Positions 21,481 through 31,656 of a stretch of DNA of 64,000 nt are shown piece after piece. Positions within the stretch are counted from its first letter, which is position 1. Each line of letters begins with the position of its first letter. The notes below the pieces were generated by a model. The model worked only from the letters and a program-made list of their open reading frames with translations, made no database searches and was not told the DNA's origin. Both the position numbers and the translations under genes were made by a program. This DNA comes from Carnegiea gigantea (taxonomy: Eukaryota; Streptophyta; Magnoliopsida; Caryophyllales; Cactaceae), in NCBI GenBank assembly GCA_029747015.1, contig JAKOGI010002765.1, forward strand, positions 23,690 to 87,689, read 5' to 3'.

Positions 21481-21612
21481 CGTGCCCAACCAGAAAGTTG
21501 GCACGGGCACACCGTGCCATATACGCACGACCGTGCCCCCATTTCAGTCCAGACACCCATTGCCAGCAGCTCAGCACGGTCAGGCCGTGCCCCCTAACAC
21601 GACCGTGCCAAC
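21481..21612 (+). promoter_or_regulatory. Leader paired inverted repeats (CACGG motif)
   Basis: Three successive elements: GGCACGGGCACACCGTGCC with GCACGACCGTGCC, then GCACGGTCAGGCCGTGCC, then CACGACCGTGCC. They lie 45-175 nt before the gag ATG (21656). Confidence 0.65.
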
Positions 21613-21655
21613 CTCTCCCCGTCCCAAAACACTCTTTCTCCATTCCAAAGCCAAA

Positions 21656-22515
21656 ATGTCTTCTAGCCTCACACCCAAGCAAGTGGCCGAGCAAGCCCTG
21701 AGGGAGAAAGCCGAGGTAGAAGCTCAACTAAAGTATCTCCAAAAGCAACTTGGGCAACTTATGGAAGAGAAGAGGAGAGGTTTATGGAGTTCAAAGGGCT
21801 CAAGCAAGCATCAAGACTCGGATGACTCCGAGGGAAGCAACCCCATTAGTGACTCAAGTGAAGGGGAGCTTGCACCAAGGTCCCAACGACATCAAAGGTC
21901 CAGGGGACGAAGCTTTGGAGACTTTAAAGTCGACATTCCGGAGTTCGAAGGACAACTAGACCCGGACATCTTCCTTGATTGGCTTCAAACGGTGGAAAGG
22001 GTATTTGAATACAAGGACATTCCGGAAGGCAAAAAGGTAAAGCTAGTAGCCTTGAAACTTCGTAAATATGCTTCCATATGGTGGTCTAATGTTGTGTCCA
22101 AGAGGGTGAGAAAGGGGAAAAGTAAGATAAAGACTTGGGAGCAAATGAAATCCAAACTTAAGGCCAAGTTCTTACCCCCACACTATCTTCAAGACAATTT
22201 CCTTAAACTCCACCACCTCCGACAAGGTTCAAAGAGTGTAGAGGAGTACACTAGGGACTTTGAACAACTTCTTCTAAAGTGTGATTTGAGGGAAGATGAT
22301 TCCCAAACCTTAATTCGTTACTTGAGTGGGCTTGATGAACAAATTGCTCATGTAGTAGAGTTACACCCCTACACCTCCCTTGATGAGTTGAGTACTTTAG
22401 CTCACAAGGTAGAAAAACAAAAGAAGCTCAAAGGCAAGAACCCCATCTCTAAGCCTACCCCACGGCCTTATGGCTTTCAAAAGCCCCCATTCACTCCTCA
22501 AAAATCTTATCCACC
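21656..22515 (+). pseudogene. CRM-C Gag, N-terminal 286 codons
   Basis: Starts MSSSLTPKQVAEQALREK, a start shared with the CRM-A Gags, with a coiled-coil-like N-terminus (residues 1-35). The core has FKVDIPEFEGQLDPDIF, WLQTVERVFEYKDIP and YASIWWSN, then VEEYTRDFEQLLLKCDL and the VVELHPYTSLDELS block. Homology ends in a proline-rich linker at 22515. The frame then runs into LTR-like sequence and stops at 22747, so the zinc knuckle, protease and RT are lost. The ORF is also open upstream through the leader, but the shared start argues for 21656. Confidence 0.85.
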
Positions 22516-22775
22516 CTCAAAATTCCTAGTGTTATATCTTGAGCTTGGCAACTCAAGTGGGTCTCTAGGTCTTCTTGATTCAACTAAGAAGGTGATTAAA
22601 TTCTGTAACTTAGTTGAAGGAAGAAGATTTGCCCAAGTGTGCAAACCAAGGTGGGTTATCATCACCCTTGCTAGTCCACTTGATCTATCTTGGTTTTTGA
22701 TTTTCTTTTCATGTTTTCTACCCAAATGCATTCTTGATTCACTCTAGCAAATACTTGCCTTAGTGAAGCTTGAAT
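22516..22775 (+). other. LTR U5-like insert replacing PR-RT
   Basis: AAAATTCCTAGTGTTATATC and AACTCAAGTGG resemble the R-U5 region of the CRM LTRs here (AATTCCTAGTTCTATATCTT, CAAGTGGTGT). No LTR terminus or TSD is seen. It is joined to RNase H at ITYDKELYAIVRAL, so it marks a recombination that removed about 1.5 kb. Confidence 0.55.
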
Positions 22776-24499
22776 CCATCACCTACGATAAAGAGCTCTA
22801 TGCAATAGTTCGAGCTTTGGAACATTGGAGGCACTACCTAGTGGGGGCCGAATTCATCTTGCGTTCGGACCATGAAGCCCTCAAATTCATTCAAGGACAA
22901 CATAAGCTCAATCCCCGCCATGCCAAGTGGGTTGAGTACCTCCAAGCATTCAACTTCATGATACATCACAAGGCCTGCAAGTTGAACAAGGGAACGGATG
23001 CGCTCTCAAGGAGATACTTTCTCCTTTCGGTCCTAGAATCCAAGGTACTTGGGTTTGAAATCGTGAAAGGGATGTATGCCAATGACGAGGACTTCAAGGA
23101 GATCTATGTCAAATGTGCCAACCATCCCTACGGCCTCTTCCATGTCCTAGAGGGGTTTCTTTTTAAGGGGACATGACTTTGCATACCCAAGTGTCGGTTT
23201 AGAGAGTTACTAATCCAAGAGCTTCATGGTGGTGCTCTATCCGGTCACTTTGGGGTAGAGAAGTTTTGTTTAATGCTCAAGGAGCATTATTATTGGCCGA
23301 AGATGGCTAAAGATGTAGAACACTTCATCAAAAGGTGCTCAATTTGTCACATGGCTAAGAGCTATGTCCTTCCCTACGGCCTCTACTCTCCTTTTCCCGT
23401 ACCTTTAGCTCCATGGGAAGACATTAGCTTGGACTTCATCACAGGTTTGCCTCGCACTCAAAGAAGCAAGGACTCCATCATGGTGGTGGTGGACCGCTTC
23501 TCCAAAATGGCCCACTTTGCTCCTTGTCACACCACCCATCATGCCTCCCACATAGCCAATCTCTACTTCAAGGAGATTGTGAGACTTCATGGCATCCCCA
23601 AGAGCATGGTTTTGGATAGGGACACTAAGTTCCTTAGTCACTTTTGGCTCACACTTTGGAGAAAGATGGGGACACACCTCAAGTTTAGTACCACTTGTCA
23701 CCCCTAAACCGATGGCCAAACTGAGGTGACTAACCGGACTTTGGGAACCTTGCTTAGGGTACTCTTACCTCATGCGGAGTTTGCTTTCAATCGGGCACCA
23801 AGCAAAGCCACCCACCTCTCTCCCTTCCAAGTGGTCTATGGATACAATCCAAAAACACCCTTGGACCTCACTCCTATTCCCATACCTAGCAAGTTTAGTT
23901 GGGAGGCCGAGAAAAGAGCCAAAGAGATCAAAGACCTTCATGCTCAAGTTCGGGAGAAGATTGAGAAGGCTAATGCCCAAGCCATGCATCAAGCCAACAA
24001 GCACAAGAGGGAGGGTCATTTTCAACTGGGGGACTTAGTGTGGATCCACTTGAGGAAGGAAAGGTTTCCAAGCAAACGCAAGTCCAAAAGCATGCCGAGA
24101 TCGGATGGTCCCTTTGAGATATTGGAGAAGATCGGGCCTAATGCCTACAAGGTCAACTTGCTCGGTGAGTATGGGGTCCCTGCCACCTTCAATGTGGCTG
24201 ACCTCAGTCCATACCTCGAAGAGAATGAAGAAATCCCAAGTTTGAGGCCAAACTCCAACTCACTTGGGGAGGATGATGGGGACCATCCAATCACACCTCC
24301 CAAAACCATTACCAATGATTCATCCCCTGCTAGGGAGTCCAAGGAGGCCAAAGAAGTTCATGCCTTAGTCAGAAATCATGTGCTCAAAGAAGAAAGTGAA
24401 CTGCCCAGCTCACACCATTTCTGGCCCGGTTTTGTTTCTCTATTGAAGCAAAATGTAGAAGGGGAAATTTCCTGCACGCACCACCACCTTGAAGTTTAA
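22776..24499 (+). pseudogene. CRM-C pol remnant: RNase H, integrase, LTR-encoded tail
   Basis: It begins within RNase H (YDKELYAIVRALEHWRHY, ADALSRR analog TDALSRRY) and breaks at a TGA at 23174-23176. Integrase follows (HYYWPKMAKDVEHF, RCSICH, LDFITGL, DRDTKFLSHF) and breaks at TAA 23705-23707, where relatives read CHPQTDGQ. It resumes through [15 protein letters not shown], but a segment of about a dozen codons before [14 protein letters not shown] is missing. The tail ([33 protein letters not shown]) enters the LTR at 24274 and stops at 24497-24499. The TAA and the deletion recur in 28754-29578. Confidence 0.88.
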
Positions 24500-25356
24500 G
24501 ATCTCAGCTTTCCAACAAGACCTTTTGCAAAGCATTTGGAGCTTATTTGGGCAGTCAACCAAGCCAAAACCGAAGACAACACACTGCAGGGCGCAATCCA
24601 GCACAGCCTGAAATAAGGCAACGATTGGCTGACCTAATCAACTCCAACTTTTTTCAAACTTTAGGGTATGAAAAGGCATCTAAATATTTATCAAATCATG
24701 GCCCTAAAGTTGAGGTAAGGGACCAGCTTGTGCTTCTTTTATCCAGCCAAAGAAAGAGGGAAATGCCTTTAACCCGGGTAAAGAGGGAGGCCGGCTGCCT
24801 CCTTGGTTTTGGAGTGTACTCTTGTCCCCTTGGCAGGTTCAAGACCCCAAGCTGCTGCACATAGACTATTAGATGCTTGACACCTCAATCTTGAGATTAA
24901 TTAAGCTAGTGAGGTGTCAAGGTTAGGCTAGATCACTTGTGTAATCAACTTGTACTTGTAATCTAGCCTAGGCTTAGTCATTTAGTCACATATCAGCTTG
25001 TTTGCAGCCCCTTTGGCCGAGTGAAGAGGTGTTGGGGCTATAAATTCCCCCTCTCTTCCTTTTGAAAGGGTCTTTTTGCCAACTTGAATACAAACTTGAG
25101 CTTTGTCTCTCTCAAATTCCTAGTTCTATATCTTAGGTGTGGCAACCTAAGTGGTGTCTAGGTCTCTTTATCTCAATTAGGTGGTGATTCTGTATCCTAA
25201 TTGATCTAAGGAGATTGCCCAAGTGTCCAACAAGAGTGGCTCCCCTTGGATTATCTCTTGAAGGCACTTGTTCTATCAACTTGCTCTTCTTCTCATCCTC
25301 ACACGCCTACTTTTCCTCCTTTCACCTCCTTGGCAAGTGCAAGGGAAGATACATCA
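24274..25356 (+). repeat. CRM-C 3' LTR
   Basis: 1083 bp, TGATGGGGACC to GATACATCA, after the purine tract GGGGAGGA. TATA box CTATAAAT is at 25038-25045. The U3 motif TTTGGAGCTTATTTGG is near 24535. The first 226 bp are also coding. Confidence 0.85.
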
Positions 25357-25830
25357 GAGTGGTTCGAATGAGGAGATTGCTCAGGTTATTGAATTACACC
25401 CTTACAGTTCCTTAGATGAGTTGAGTGTTTTAGCTCACGAAGTCGAGTTATAAAAGAGAATCAAAGGCAAGGGAATGGTTTCTAAGCCTAGCCCCCGATC
25501 TTATCCACCCTATGACCCTTCAAAATCTATCCCAAGAACAAACCCGAGACCTCCCCATCTACTGCCTCGCAAACCCAGTCAAAACAGCCTCCTAAACCCC
25601 GTAGACAGGAAAAGGTGTTTTCGATGTCAAGGCCTTGAAAACTATGCATCCGAGTGCCCTAACAAGAGAGTAGTCTCTTTGGCCAAATACCAATCTTCTT
25701 TTGAGGAGATGATGGAGAACGAGGAGGAAGGTGAAAGGGAGCTTCTCATGACCATGGCTCCAGAAGAAGTAAAGAAGGGACCCGATGAAGGAGAAATGCT
25801 TGTGATTAGGCATGCTTTGAGCAGTCCTGC
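25357..25830 (+). pseudogene. CRM gag C-terminal remnant (right arm)
   Basis: Same content as 20906-21379 on the other strand: IAQVIELHPYSS, a stop after AHEVEL at 25451-25453, a proline-rich linker, CFRCQGLENYASECPNKRVV with Asn in place of the knuckle His, the acidic block MMENEEEGERE, and PDEGEMLVIRHALSS. It is cut by the CRM-E LTR at 25831, and the frame simply runs on into that LTR. Upstream it abuts the CRM-C LTR end at 25356. Confidence 0.82.
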
Positions 25831-26697
25831 TGATGTATATTTTCAAGGGGATCATTTTCATTCTTTAAACTCAACTTCAAGGGAGGTAAGTATCAAACAA
25901 GTTCATGCATGGCAAGGCTCTTCTTTGGTTCCATTATTTGAATTTCATGACAAAAGACACTTTATGGAGTTTTATTTGAACTTCAAAGTGCCTTTTCCAA
26001 AGGGGTTTCCAAATGGGGATCGAGAGTGCAATGCATTTCAGAGGGAAAGAACCAAGTCTAGCTAATTTTGATTTCTGTCCAGTTTTGTGCAGCATGTATT
26101 CTAAGCTTTTCATGCACTTAGACTGCTGCAAGTTTGCTTTTTAGAAAGCTCTTAAAGTCTACTTTGGGGTTACGTAATTTATTTCAAGTTAAGTCAAGCT
26201 CTAGTTGTCAAAATAAGGGATAGAAGCCAAAGTGTCAGGGCTGCCAGCATGTCCAGTTTATTTGCCCGGTTTTGAGGATTAAAATTCTTAAACCTCTAGA
26301 AGGTATAACCAGGATGCAGGAGGCCTAGATTGAAGTTTAAGAAGTTCTGTTTCCGATGAATCAAGATGCAAGTCATTTGGAGTTCATTTGGTTGGTCAAA
26401 TAAAGCCCTAAAGTAAAACTGCCAGAATCCAGTCCAGTTTGGGCAGTTTGTACTCTTCGGCCCATATCTTTAAAACGGCTAATCCAAATGCAATGAAACA
26501 ACTTCCTTTAGAAACTAGATTCTTCCAGCTTTCCAGGGAATCAAGAATTATCGAATTTGGATCACAAACCAGAGAGATATGCCCATTTGAATCTGGCCTT
26601 GCTGTAGGTGTGAATGCAACTAATGCAAAACGCGTATACATTGCATCTTCATGCTACAGCCCTTTGCTGCATTCTTCTCCCCACAAGCTGCATTCCC
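25831..26697 (+). repeat. CRM-E LTR (right arm), 3' end not present
   Basis: Starts TGATGTATATTTTCAAGG after CCTGC and is cut by CRM-B III at 26698. It contains TTTGGAGTTCATTTGG (about 26376-26391) and ATATCTTTAAAACGGCTAAT (about 26465-26484), both shared with other families. The unoccupied site for CRM-B II is at about 26226-26230. No ORF of its own is credible. Confidence 0.78.
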
Positions 26698-27860
26698 TGA
26701 TGCATATTCCCATATGTATCATTTTTATTTAAGGTTAACTTCCCAGAAGAAAAGTGTCAAACAAGAGCGTGCATGGGAACTCTCATATTTTCTCTTATTA
26801 TGTGAGTTCAAGGACTTTAGACACCACGAAGAAGTCAAAGAAGTTGCAAAACTTTGCCGGAAATTGGCGTTCATGCCCGAAGAGGTAATGCCGCCTTCAT
26901 CCCGAATTTTCCCGATTTTTGTGTGCACTTTTGGCCTAACTAAAGTGGTCCCACAACTTGAGGCTCCACATGGGTTTTAATTTTAAGATCTCAACTTTCA
27001 AACAAGCCCAATTATGTTTAATTTGGACGTCGTTTGATTGGGCAAAATATCACTCAAAGATACGTTATACTGATCCAGTCCAGTCTGAGATAGGTGCATT
27101 GTTTGGGCCATAACTTTTAAACCGCTTATCCAAATTGAGCAAATGAGCCCATTCTGGAAACTAGACTTCCAGGCTTTCTATCAAGCCCAAGAACGCGTGA
27201 TTTGGCCGAGTATTCTGGAAGTTATGCTCTGTTGAAGTTGAGGCAGCTGCAAGGATTAATTCTGGGAAGATGAAGAGTCTTCGGTTACATGTGATTGTGT
27301 GGCTGACATTGTGCACGTTTTTGGAGCCTTCTAGATTGGTGTAATCAGCTAAGAAATCCTAGAATATTCCTTGTAACATCCCCCACCCCTTTTATGATGT
27401 GTCTTTCCATTTATCTTAGTCTTTTCATTTTACTAGTTTTAATTGTTAGGAGTTATTTGAGTCCTTTTGTTGTCTTTGCTGAGCCTATATAAAGGGGGGG
27501 CGTGTGAGCATTGTAGATCAGATTTCTAAGGCATTTTCAAGAGTAATTCAAGCACCTTTGAGAGTGATTCTCATTTGTGTCCCAAAAATTCCTAATTCTA
27601 TATCTTAAATTTGGCTAATTCAAGTGGTGTTCTAGGTTCTCCTTCTTTTCTTTGGAGTGATTCCTCAGAAGAGTGAAGGGAATTAGCCAAAGACCAAGGT
27701 GTGTGTGGCTCCGGAAGGATTATCTCATACTCAAAGTCTTGCACTATCCATCTCTATCCTGTTTGGTGATATTCTTCATCTTTCCCATCTTTCTCTCTTT
27801 TCATTTTGCTTAGTTTGATTTGAGTTTGATTTGGATCACTTTCCACCCACATATACATCA
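26698..27860 (+). repeat. CRM-B III 5' LTR
   Basis: 1163 bp; TATA box CCTATATAAA at about 27484-27493; U3 motifs TTTGGACGTCGTTTG (about 27022) and ATAACTTTTAAACCGCTTAT (about 27110-27129). The terminal palindrome has one mismatch here. Confidence 0.87.
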
Positions 27861-27862
27861 AT

Positions 27863-27875
27863 TCGTATCAGAGCC
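27863..27875 (+). promoter_or_regulatory. Primer-binding site with one substitution
   Basis: Reads TCGTATCAGAGCC instead of TGGTATCAGAGCC. The change at position 2 should weaken pairing with tRNA-iMet. Confidence 0.8.
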
Positions 27876-27949
27876 TAGGTTGTCTACTTGACCAAATTTC
27901 GAAACCCAAACACATCCACAAATCAGCCCCATACACATCAAGTCCTACC

Positions 27950-28834
27950 ATGAGTTCTAGCATGAGCATTAAAAGGGGTTCTAAGTGTCAAGGCTTTGGT
28001 CATGCACTCTCGGACTGCCCCAACAAGGAATTCATCACCTTGGCCGAATGGGAAGCAGCCATGAAGGAAGGAAAAAAAGTTAGCTATCCATTTGTCTTAA
28101 ATGGAGATGGCCATTATCAAGAAAATAGTGACGTTAACTTTGATCTACCTCCCATCTTTGATGCCTATGATGAAGTAGATAATGAGATAAATTGGAGCCT
28201 ACCTCCAAGATTTGATGAGCATGACCCTAGCCCCATTCAACCTTCCCAAACCCCCAAACCACAAAAAGCCTTACAAAAGAACCTCTTCCTCACCTCTCTT
28301 CTCCCAACCGAGTCTAACTCTAGTTTTTATCCTCCCCTCACCCTCTTCTATATCTCTCTAGAGGTGATGCCCTGTGACCTCCTTCCCCAAAAGCTTCCAT
28401 ATTGTGAGCGTGACCCCTTTCTTGAGAGGCTTGCTAACCCTTTGAGTTTGAGGACAAACTCAAAACCACCCAGGGAGTATGATGCATATTCCCATATGCA
28501 TCATTTTTATTTAAGGTTAACTTCCAAGAAGAAAAGTGTCAAACAAGAGCGTGCATGGGAACTCTTATATTTTCTCTTATTATGTGAGTTCAAGGACTTT
28601 AGACACCATGAAGAAGTCAAAGAAGTTGCAAAACTTTGCCGGAAATTGGCGTTCATACTCGAAGAGGTAATGCCGCCTTCATCCCGAATTTTCCCGATTT
28701 TTGTGTGCACTTTTGGCCTAACTAAAGTGGTCCCACAACTTGAGGCTCCACATTATGCCAATGATGAGGACTTCAAGGAGATCTATGTCAAATGTGCCAA
28801 CCATCCCTACGGCCTCTTCCATGTCCTAGACTAG
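27950..28834 (+). CDS. Zinc-knuckle mini-Gag fused through LTR into pol
   Basis: A 294-codon open frame. It starts like the CRM-B I protein (MSSSMSIKR), but the first knuckle Cys is Gly (27977-27979), leaving GSKCQGFGHALSDCP. The acidic middle and the LSLRTNSKPPREYD tail follow. The frame then continues through the truncated 3' LTR (28480-28753) and, across the junction, into CRM-C pol (YANDEDFKEIYVKC), ending at 28834. The fusion is a product of rearrangement, not a conserved gene. It is noteworthy because the frame stays open across three unrelated segments. Confidence 0.55.
   Translation: MSSSMSIKRGSKCQGFGHALSDCPNKEFITLAEWEAAMKEGKKVSYPFVLNGDGHYQENSDVNFDLPPIFDAYDEVDNEINWSLPPRFDEHDPSPIQPSQTPKPQKALQKNLFLTSLLPTESNSSFYPPLTLFYISLEVMPCDLLPQKLPYCERDPFLERLANPLSLRTNSKPPREYDAYSHMHHFYLRLTSKKKSVKQERAWELLYFLLLCEFKDFRHHEEVKEVAKLCRKLAFILEEVMPPSSRIFPIFVCTFGLTKVVPQLEAPHYANDEDFKEIYVKCANHPYGLFHVLD
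28480..28753 (+). repeat. CRM-B III 3' LTR, truncated
   Basis: Begins with the perfect palindromic terminus (28480-28503), continues as the CRM-B I LTR, and ends at GGCTCCACAT where CRM-C pol starts. Confidence 0.85.
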
Positions 28835-29578
28835 AGGGGTTCCTCTTCAAGGGGTCACGGCTTTGCATACCCAAGTGTGGGTTTAGAGAGTTACTAATCC
28901 AAGAGCTTCATGGTGGTACTCTATCCGGTCACTTTGGGGTAGAGAAGACTTGTTCAATGCTCAAGGAGCATTATTATTGGCCGAAGATGGCTAAAGATGT
29001 GGAGCACTTCATCAAAAGGTGCTCAATTTGTCACATGCCTAAGAGCCATGTCCTTCCCCACAGCCTCTACTCTCCTTTGCCCGTACCTTTAGCTCCATGG
29101 GAAGACATTAGCTTGGACTTCATCACGGGTTTGCCTTGCACTCAAAGAAGCAAGGACTCCATCATGGTGGTGGTGGACCGCTTCTCCAAAATGGCCCACT
29201 TTGCTCCTTGTCACACCACCCATGATGCCTCCCCCATAGCCAATCTCTACTTCAAGGAGATTGTGAGACTTCATGGCATCCCCAACAGCATGGTTTCGGA
29301 TAGGGACACTAAGTTCCTTAGTCACTTTTGGCTCACACTTTGGAGAAAGATGGGGACACACCTCAAGTTTAGTACCACTTGTCACCCCTAAACCGATGGC
29401 CAGACTGAGGTGGCTAACCGGACTTTGGGAACCTTGCTTAGGGTACTCTTACCTCATGCGGAGTTGGCTTTCAATCGGGCTCCAAGCAAAGCCACCCACC
29501 TCTCCCCCTTCCGAGTGGTCTATGGATACAATCCAAAAACACCCTTGGACCTCACTCCCATTCCCACCCCTAGCAAGT
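28754..29578 (+). pseudogene. CRM-C integrase fragment
   Basis: Reads YANDEDFKEIYVKCANHP, a frameshift around a short duplication (CTAGACTAGAGG, near 28829), then FLFKGSRLCIPKCGF, HYYWPKMAKDVEHF, RCSICHMPKSH, LDFITGL and [16 protein letters not shown] lies at 29389-29391. The frame continues with [11 protein letters not shown] joined directly to [16 protein letters not shown], and is cut at LTPIPTPSK by the CRM-A LTR at 29579. The TAA and the missing segment are shared with 22776-24499, so both descend from one already defective copy. Confidence 0.87.
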
Positions 29579-30704
29579 TGATGGGGATCAGCCCCAAGGG
29601 GTTCTTCTAGCTCAAGAGGTCATAAAGGCTTTCCAAGGACTAGAAATCAATCAAAAGATGATCACTTGCATTCTACCGGGTTCATCCTGCGCATGGCCCG
29701 ACTTTCTGACCTTGGTAACCTGATGTCCTGAGGCTTTAAAGCCAAACTTTTGGTGTTCCTGGAAATATGGGAGAGTTATCTGCCCAATAAATCAAGTTTC
29801 ATCCCATTTGGATGTCATTTGCCCACCCAAACCCTTTGTTAAAGCCCAACTGCCCAAACTGTTCTTCCAGGCCAGATTGTACCCGATTTTGGAAGCCCAA
29901 TTTCCCTAACCTAAAGTACTCCTAACAACCTGGAATTTTGAAATCTAGATCCCTTTTTGAGTTGGATAAAAGGGTGGGAAAAGAAACCAGAGTCAAACGT
30001 GTCCCAAGGAGGCTAAAAGAGAGGAAACTTCTAAAGGTGCTTTTTGGCAGTCAGACTGCATCATCTCACTTGTTCTGCTTATAACTCCTGAACGGCTTCA
30101 CCAACTAAGCTCTAAAAGTAGTCATATGAAAGAGCACTTTCTAAGCTTTCTATTAAGGTATGTTCGAGCCAATTTGGGTTAGTAGAAAGGGAGATATGGC
30201 TGCTGAAAGTTGACCCTGCAAAACTGGAAAGCTGCCAGCAACTGTCACCATCACCTTTTGTACTTTTCTTGCTTTTTGTGCTTCCCCTTTTGTCTTGGTC
30301 CGATTGGCTTGGTTTGTGCCCCTTGTAATCTGAATTTTGAGGCTCCCTCCTATATAAGGGGCCTTTAGGAATGTAAGAAGGCAGCTTGAATTTGAAATAC
30401 AAAAGAAAGTGAGTGTTTACTCTCTCTTTGAAATTCCTAGTTGCTTTAGCTTGAATTGGCTAGTTCAAGTGGTGCTCTTCTAGGTTCCTCTTCTTGCTTA
30501 TGGTGGTGATTTAATTCTGTATCCATAAGTGAAGGAGGAACAGCCCAACTTCTCTTCTAGGTGGCGCCATTGGCTTATCCTAGACAAGAGGGTTGCATTC
30601 TATCTTCCAAAATCGGTTAGAGCTACTTGTTTTTGCTTGGTTTGGTTTTCATTCTTTCCCATCTTTTATCTTCATTCTTGGCATCACCTAGGCTACATAC
30701 ATCA
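29579..30704 (+). repeat. CRM-A 5' LTR (copy 0)
   Basis: TGATGGGGATCAGCCCC to GGCTACATACATCA, 1126 bp; TATA box CTATATAAG at 30350-30358. It belongs to a subtype also seen at 57320-57809 and 58913-60026 (GGCTACATACATCA end). Confidence 0.88.
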
Positions 30705-30707
30705 TCT

Positions 30708-30719
30708 TGGTATCAGAGC
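30708..30719 (+). promoter_or_regulatory. Primer-binding site, tRNA-iMet type
   Basis: TGGTATCAGAGC, 3 nt after the LTR end. Confidence 0.9.
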
Positions 30720-30815
30720 TTAGGCTACCCTCTTGGCCAAGCTTCCACCCTAAACACATTTCTCAAACACAAACCACAAAAACGGCCTTTCTTCACCCGC
30801 ACTGGACAGCATTTT

Positions 30816-30930
30816 GGCACGGCCTACCCGTGCTTAAGGGCACGACCGTGCCACTGTCTTTCCAGCCACTTTTCACCCTTTGACAGCAAGTTGGCACGGC
30901 CTACCCGTGCCTAAAGGCACGACCGTGCCA
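30816..30930 (+). promoter_or_regulatory. Leader paired inverted repeats (CACGG motif)
   Basis: Two near-identical blocks about 80 nt apart: GGCACGGCCTACCCGTGC followed by GGCACGACCGTGCC (first block GGGCACGACCGTGCC). They end 50 nt before the gag ATG. In-frame stops between the blocks show that they are not a conserved peptide here. Confidence 0.7.
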
Positions 30931-30980
30931 CCTCCTTTTCAGCCTATTTTCGTTCTTTTCGTTCACAAGGCTTACACGTA

Positions 30981-31656
30981 ATGTCCTCTAGCCGTACTTC
31001 CGAACAAATAGCCGAGCAAGCCTTGAGAGAAAAGGCCGAAATGGAAGCTAGAGTTAAGTATTTGCAATCCCAACTTCAAAAACTCATGAGAGAAAAGAGA
31101 AAAAACTTGAGGGATTCACCTATTCCAAGTGAATCTAGTGACCCGGAAGAGAGTGATTCGGATCTCAACCCATTTGGATCTCAAAGTGGAGCTAGTAGAG
31201 GCTCGAGGAGGCAAGGAAGGCACCATGGAGGTGGCTTCAACGACTTCAAGGTTGACATTCCCGAGTTTGAAGGCAAGCTTGATCCAGACGAGTTCTTGGA
31301 TTGGCTACAAACCGTGGAGAGGGTGTTCGATTACAAGGACATCCCGGATGAAAAGAAGGCAAAACTAGTAGCCCTTAAACTTCGAAAGTATGCTTCTACT
31401 TGGTGGGCTAATGTTTTATCTAAGAGGGCTAGGAAGGGGAAGGGTAAGATTAAAACTTGGAGGAAAATGAAAGAAAAACTCAAAGAGAAGTTCCTTCCCT
31501 CTCACTACCTTCAAGAGAACTTTTCTAGACTCCACCATTTGAAACAAGGGTCTCTAAGTGTGGAGGAATATACGAGGGAATTTGAGCAATTGATCATAAA
31601 ATGTGACCTTAAGGAGGATGAGGAACAAACTTTGGTGAGGTATCTTGGTGGGTTGG
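30981..31656 (+). pseudogene. CRM-A Gag N-terminal fragment
   Basis: Starts MSSSRTSEQIAEQALREK; a charged coiled-coil-like region (1-45); a serine/acidic stretch; then the Gag core FKVDIPEFEGKLDPDEF, WLQTVERVFDYKDIPD, YASTWWANV, LPSHYLQENFSRLHH, VEEYTREFEQLIIKCDL and LVRYLGGL. It is cut at 31656 by the CRM-D LTR, after about 225 codons. No internal stop is seen before the break. PBS, hairpin blocks and start context all match the CRM-A copies at 37737 and 48703. Confidence 0.87.

Larger units (their letters stand above)
21409..25356 (+). mobile_element. Rearranged CRM-C element without 5' LTR
   Basis: It contains leader, Gag N-terminal half, a foreign LTR-like insert (22516-22775), RNase H, integrase and a 3' LTR. 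Protease and RT are missing, and the 5' LTR is replaced by the inverted LTR stub at 21380-21408. It forms the spacer of the large inverted duplication. Confidence 0.75.
25328..28753 (+). repeat. Right arm of large inverted duplication
   Basis: Mirrors the left arm in reverse: CRM-C LTR end, gag remnant, CRM-E LTR, CRM-B element with the same TSD (TTCCC/GGGAA), interrupted in the left arm only by CRM-B II plus Tekay. The encoded remnants differ by only a few residues. The outer end is cut at about 28753 inside a CRM-B LTR. Confidence 0.8.
26698..28753 (+). mobile_element. CRM-B element III, 3' LTR truncated
   Basis: Complete 5' LTR (26698-27860), 619-bp internal region and the first 274 bp of the 3' LTR. 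The left TSD TTCCC (26693-26697) is the complement of that of element I, showing the same insertion duplicated by the inversion. It is truncated at a junction with CRM-C pol at about 28753. Confidence 0.85.

Noticed and set aside
30627..30914. Hydrophobic 95-codon ORF as a possible envelope-like gene
   Set aside because: It spans the LTR end and the leader, is not conserved in other copies, and is in the wrong place for env.
30816..30930. Rho-independent terminators from GC-rich hairpins
   Set aside because: The sequence is a plant retrotransposon leader, the hairpins lack a U tract, and they precede gag.
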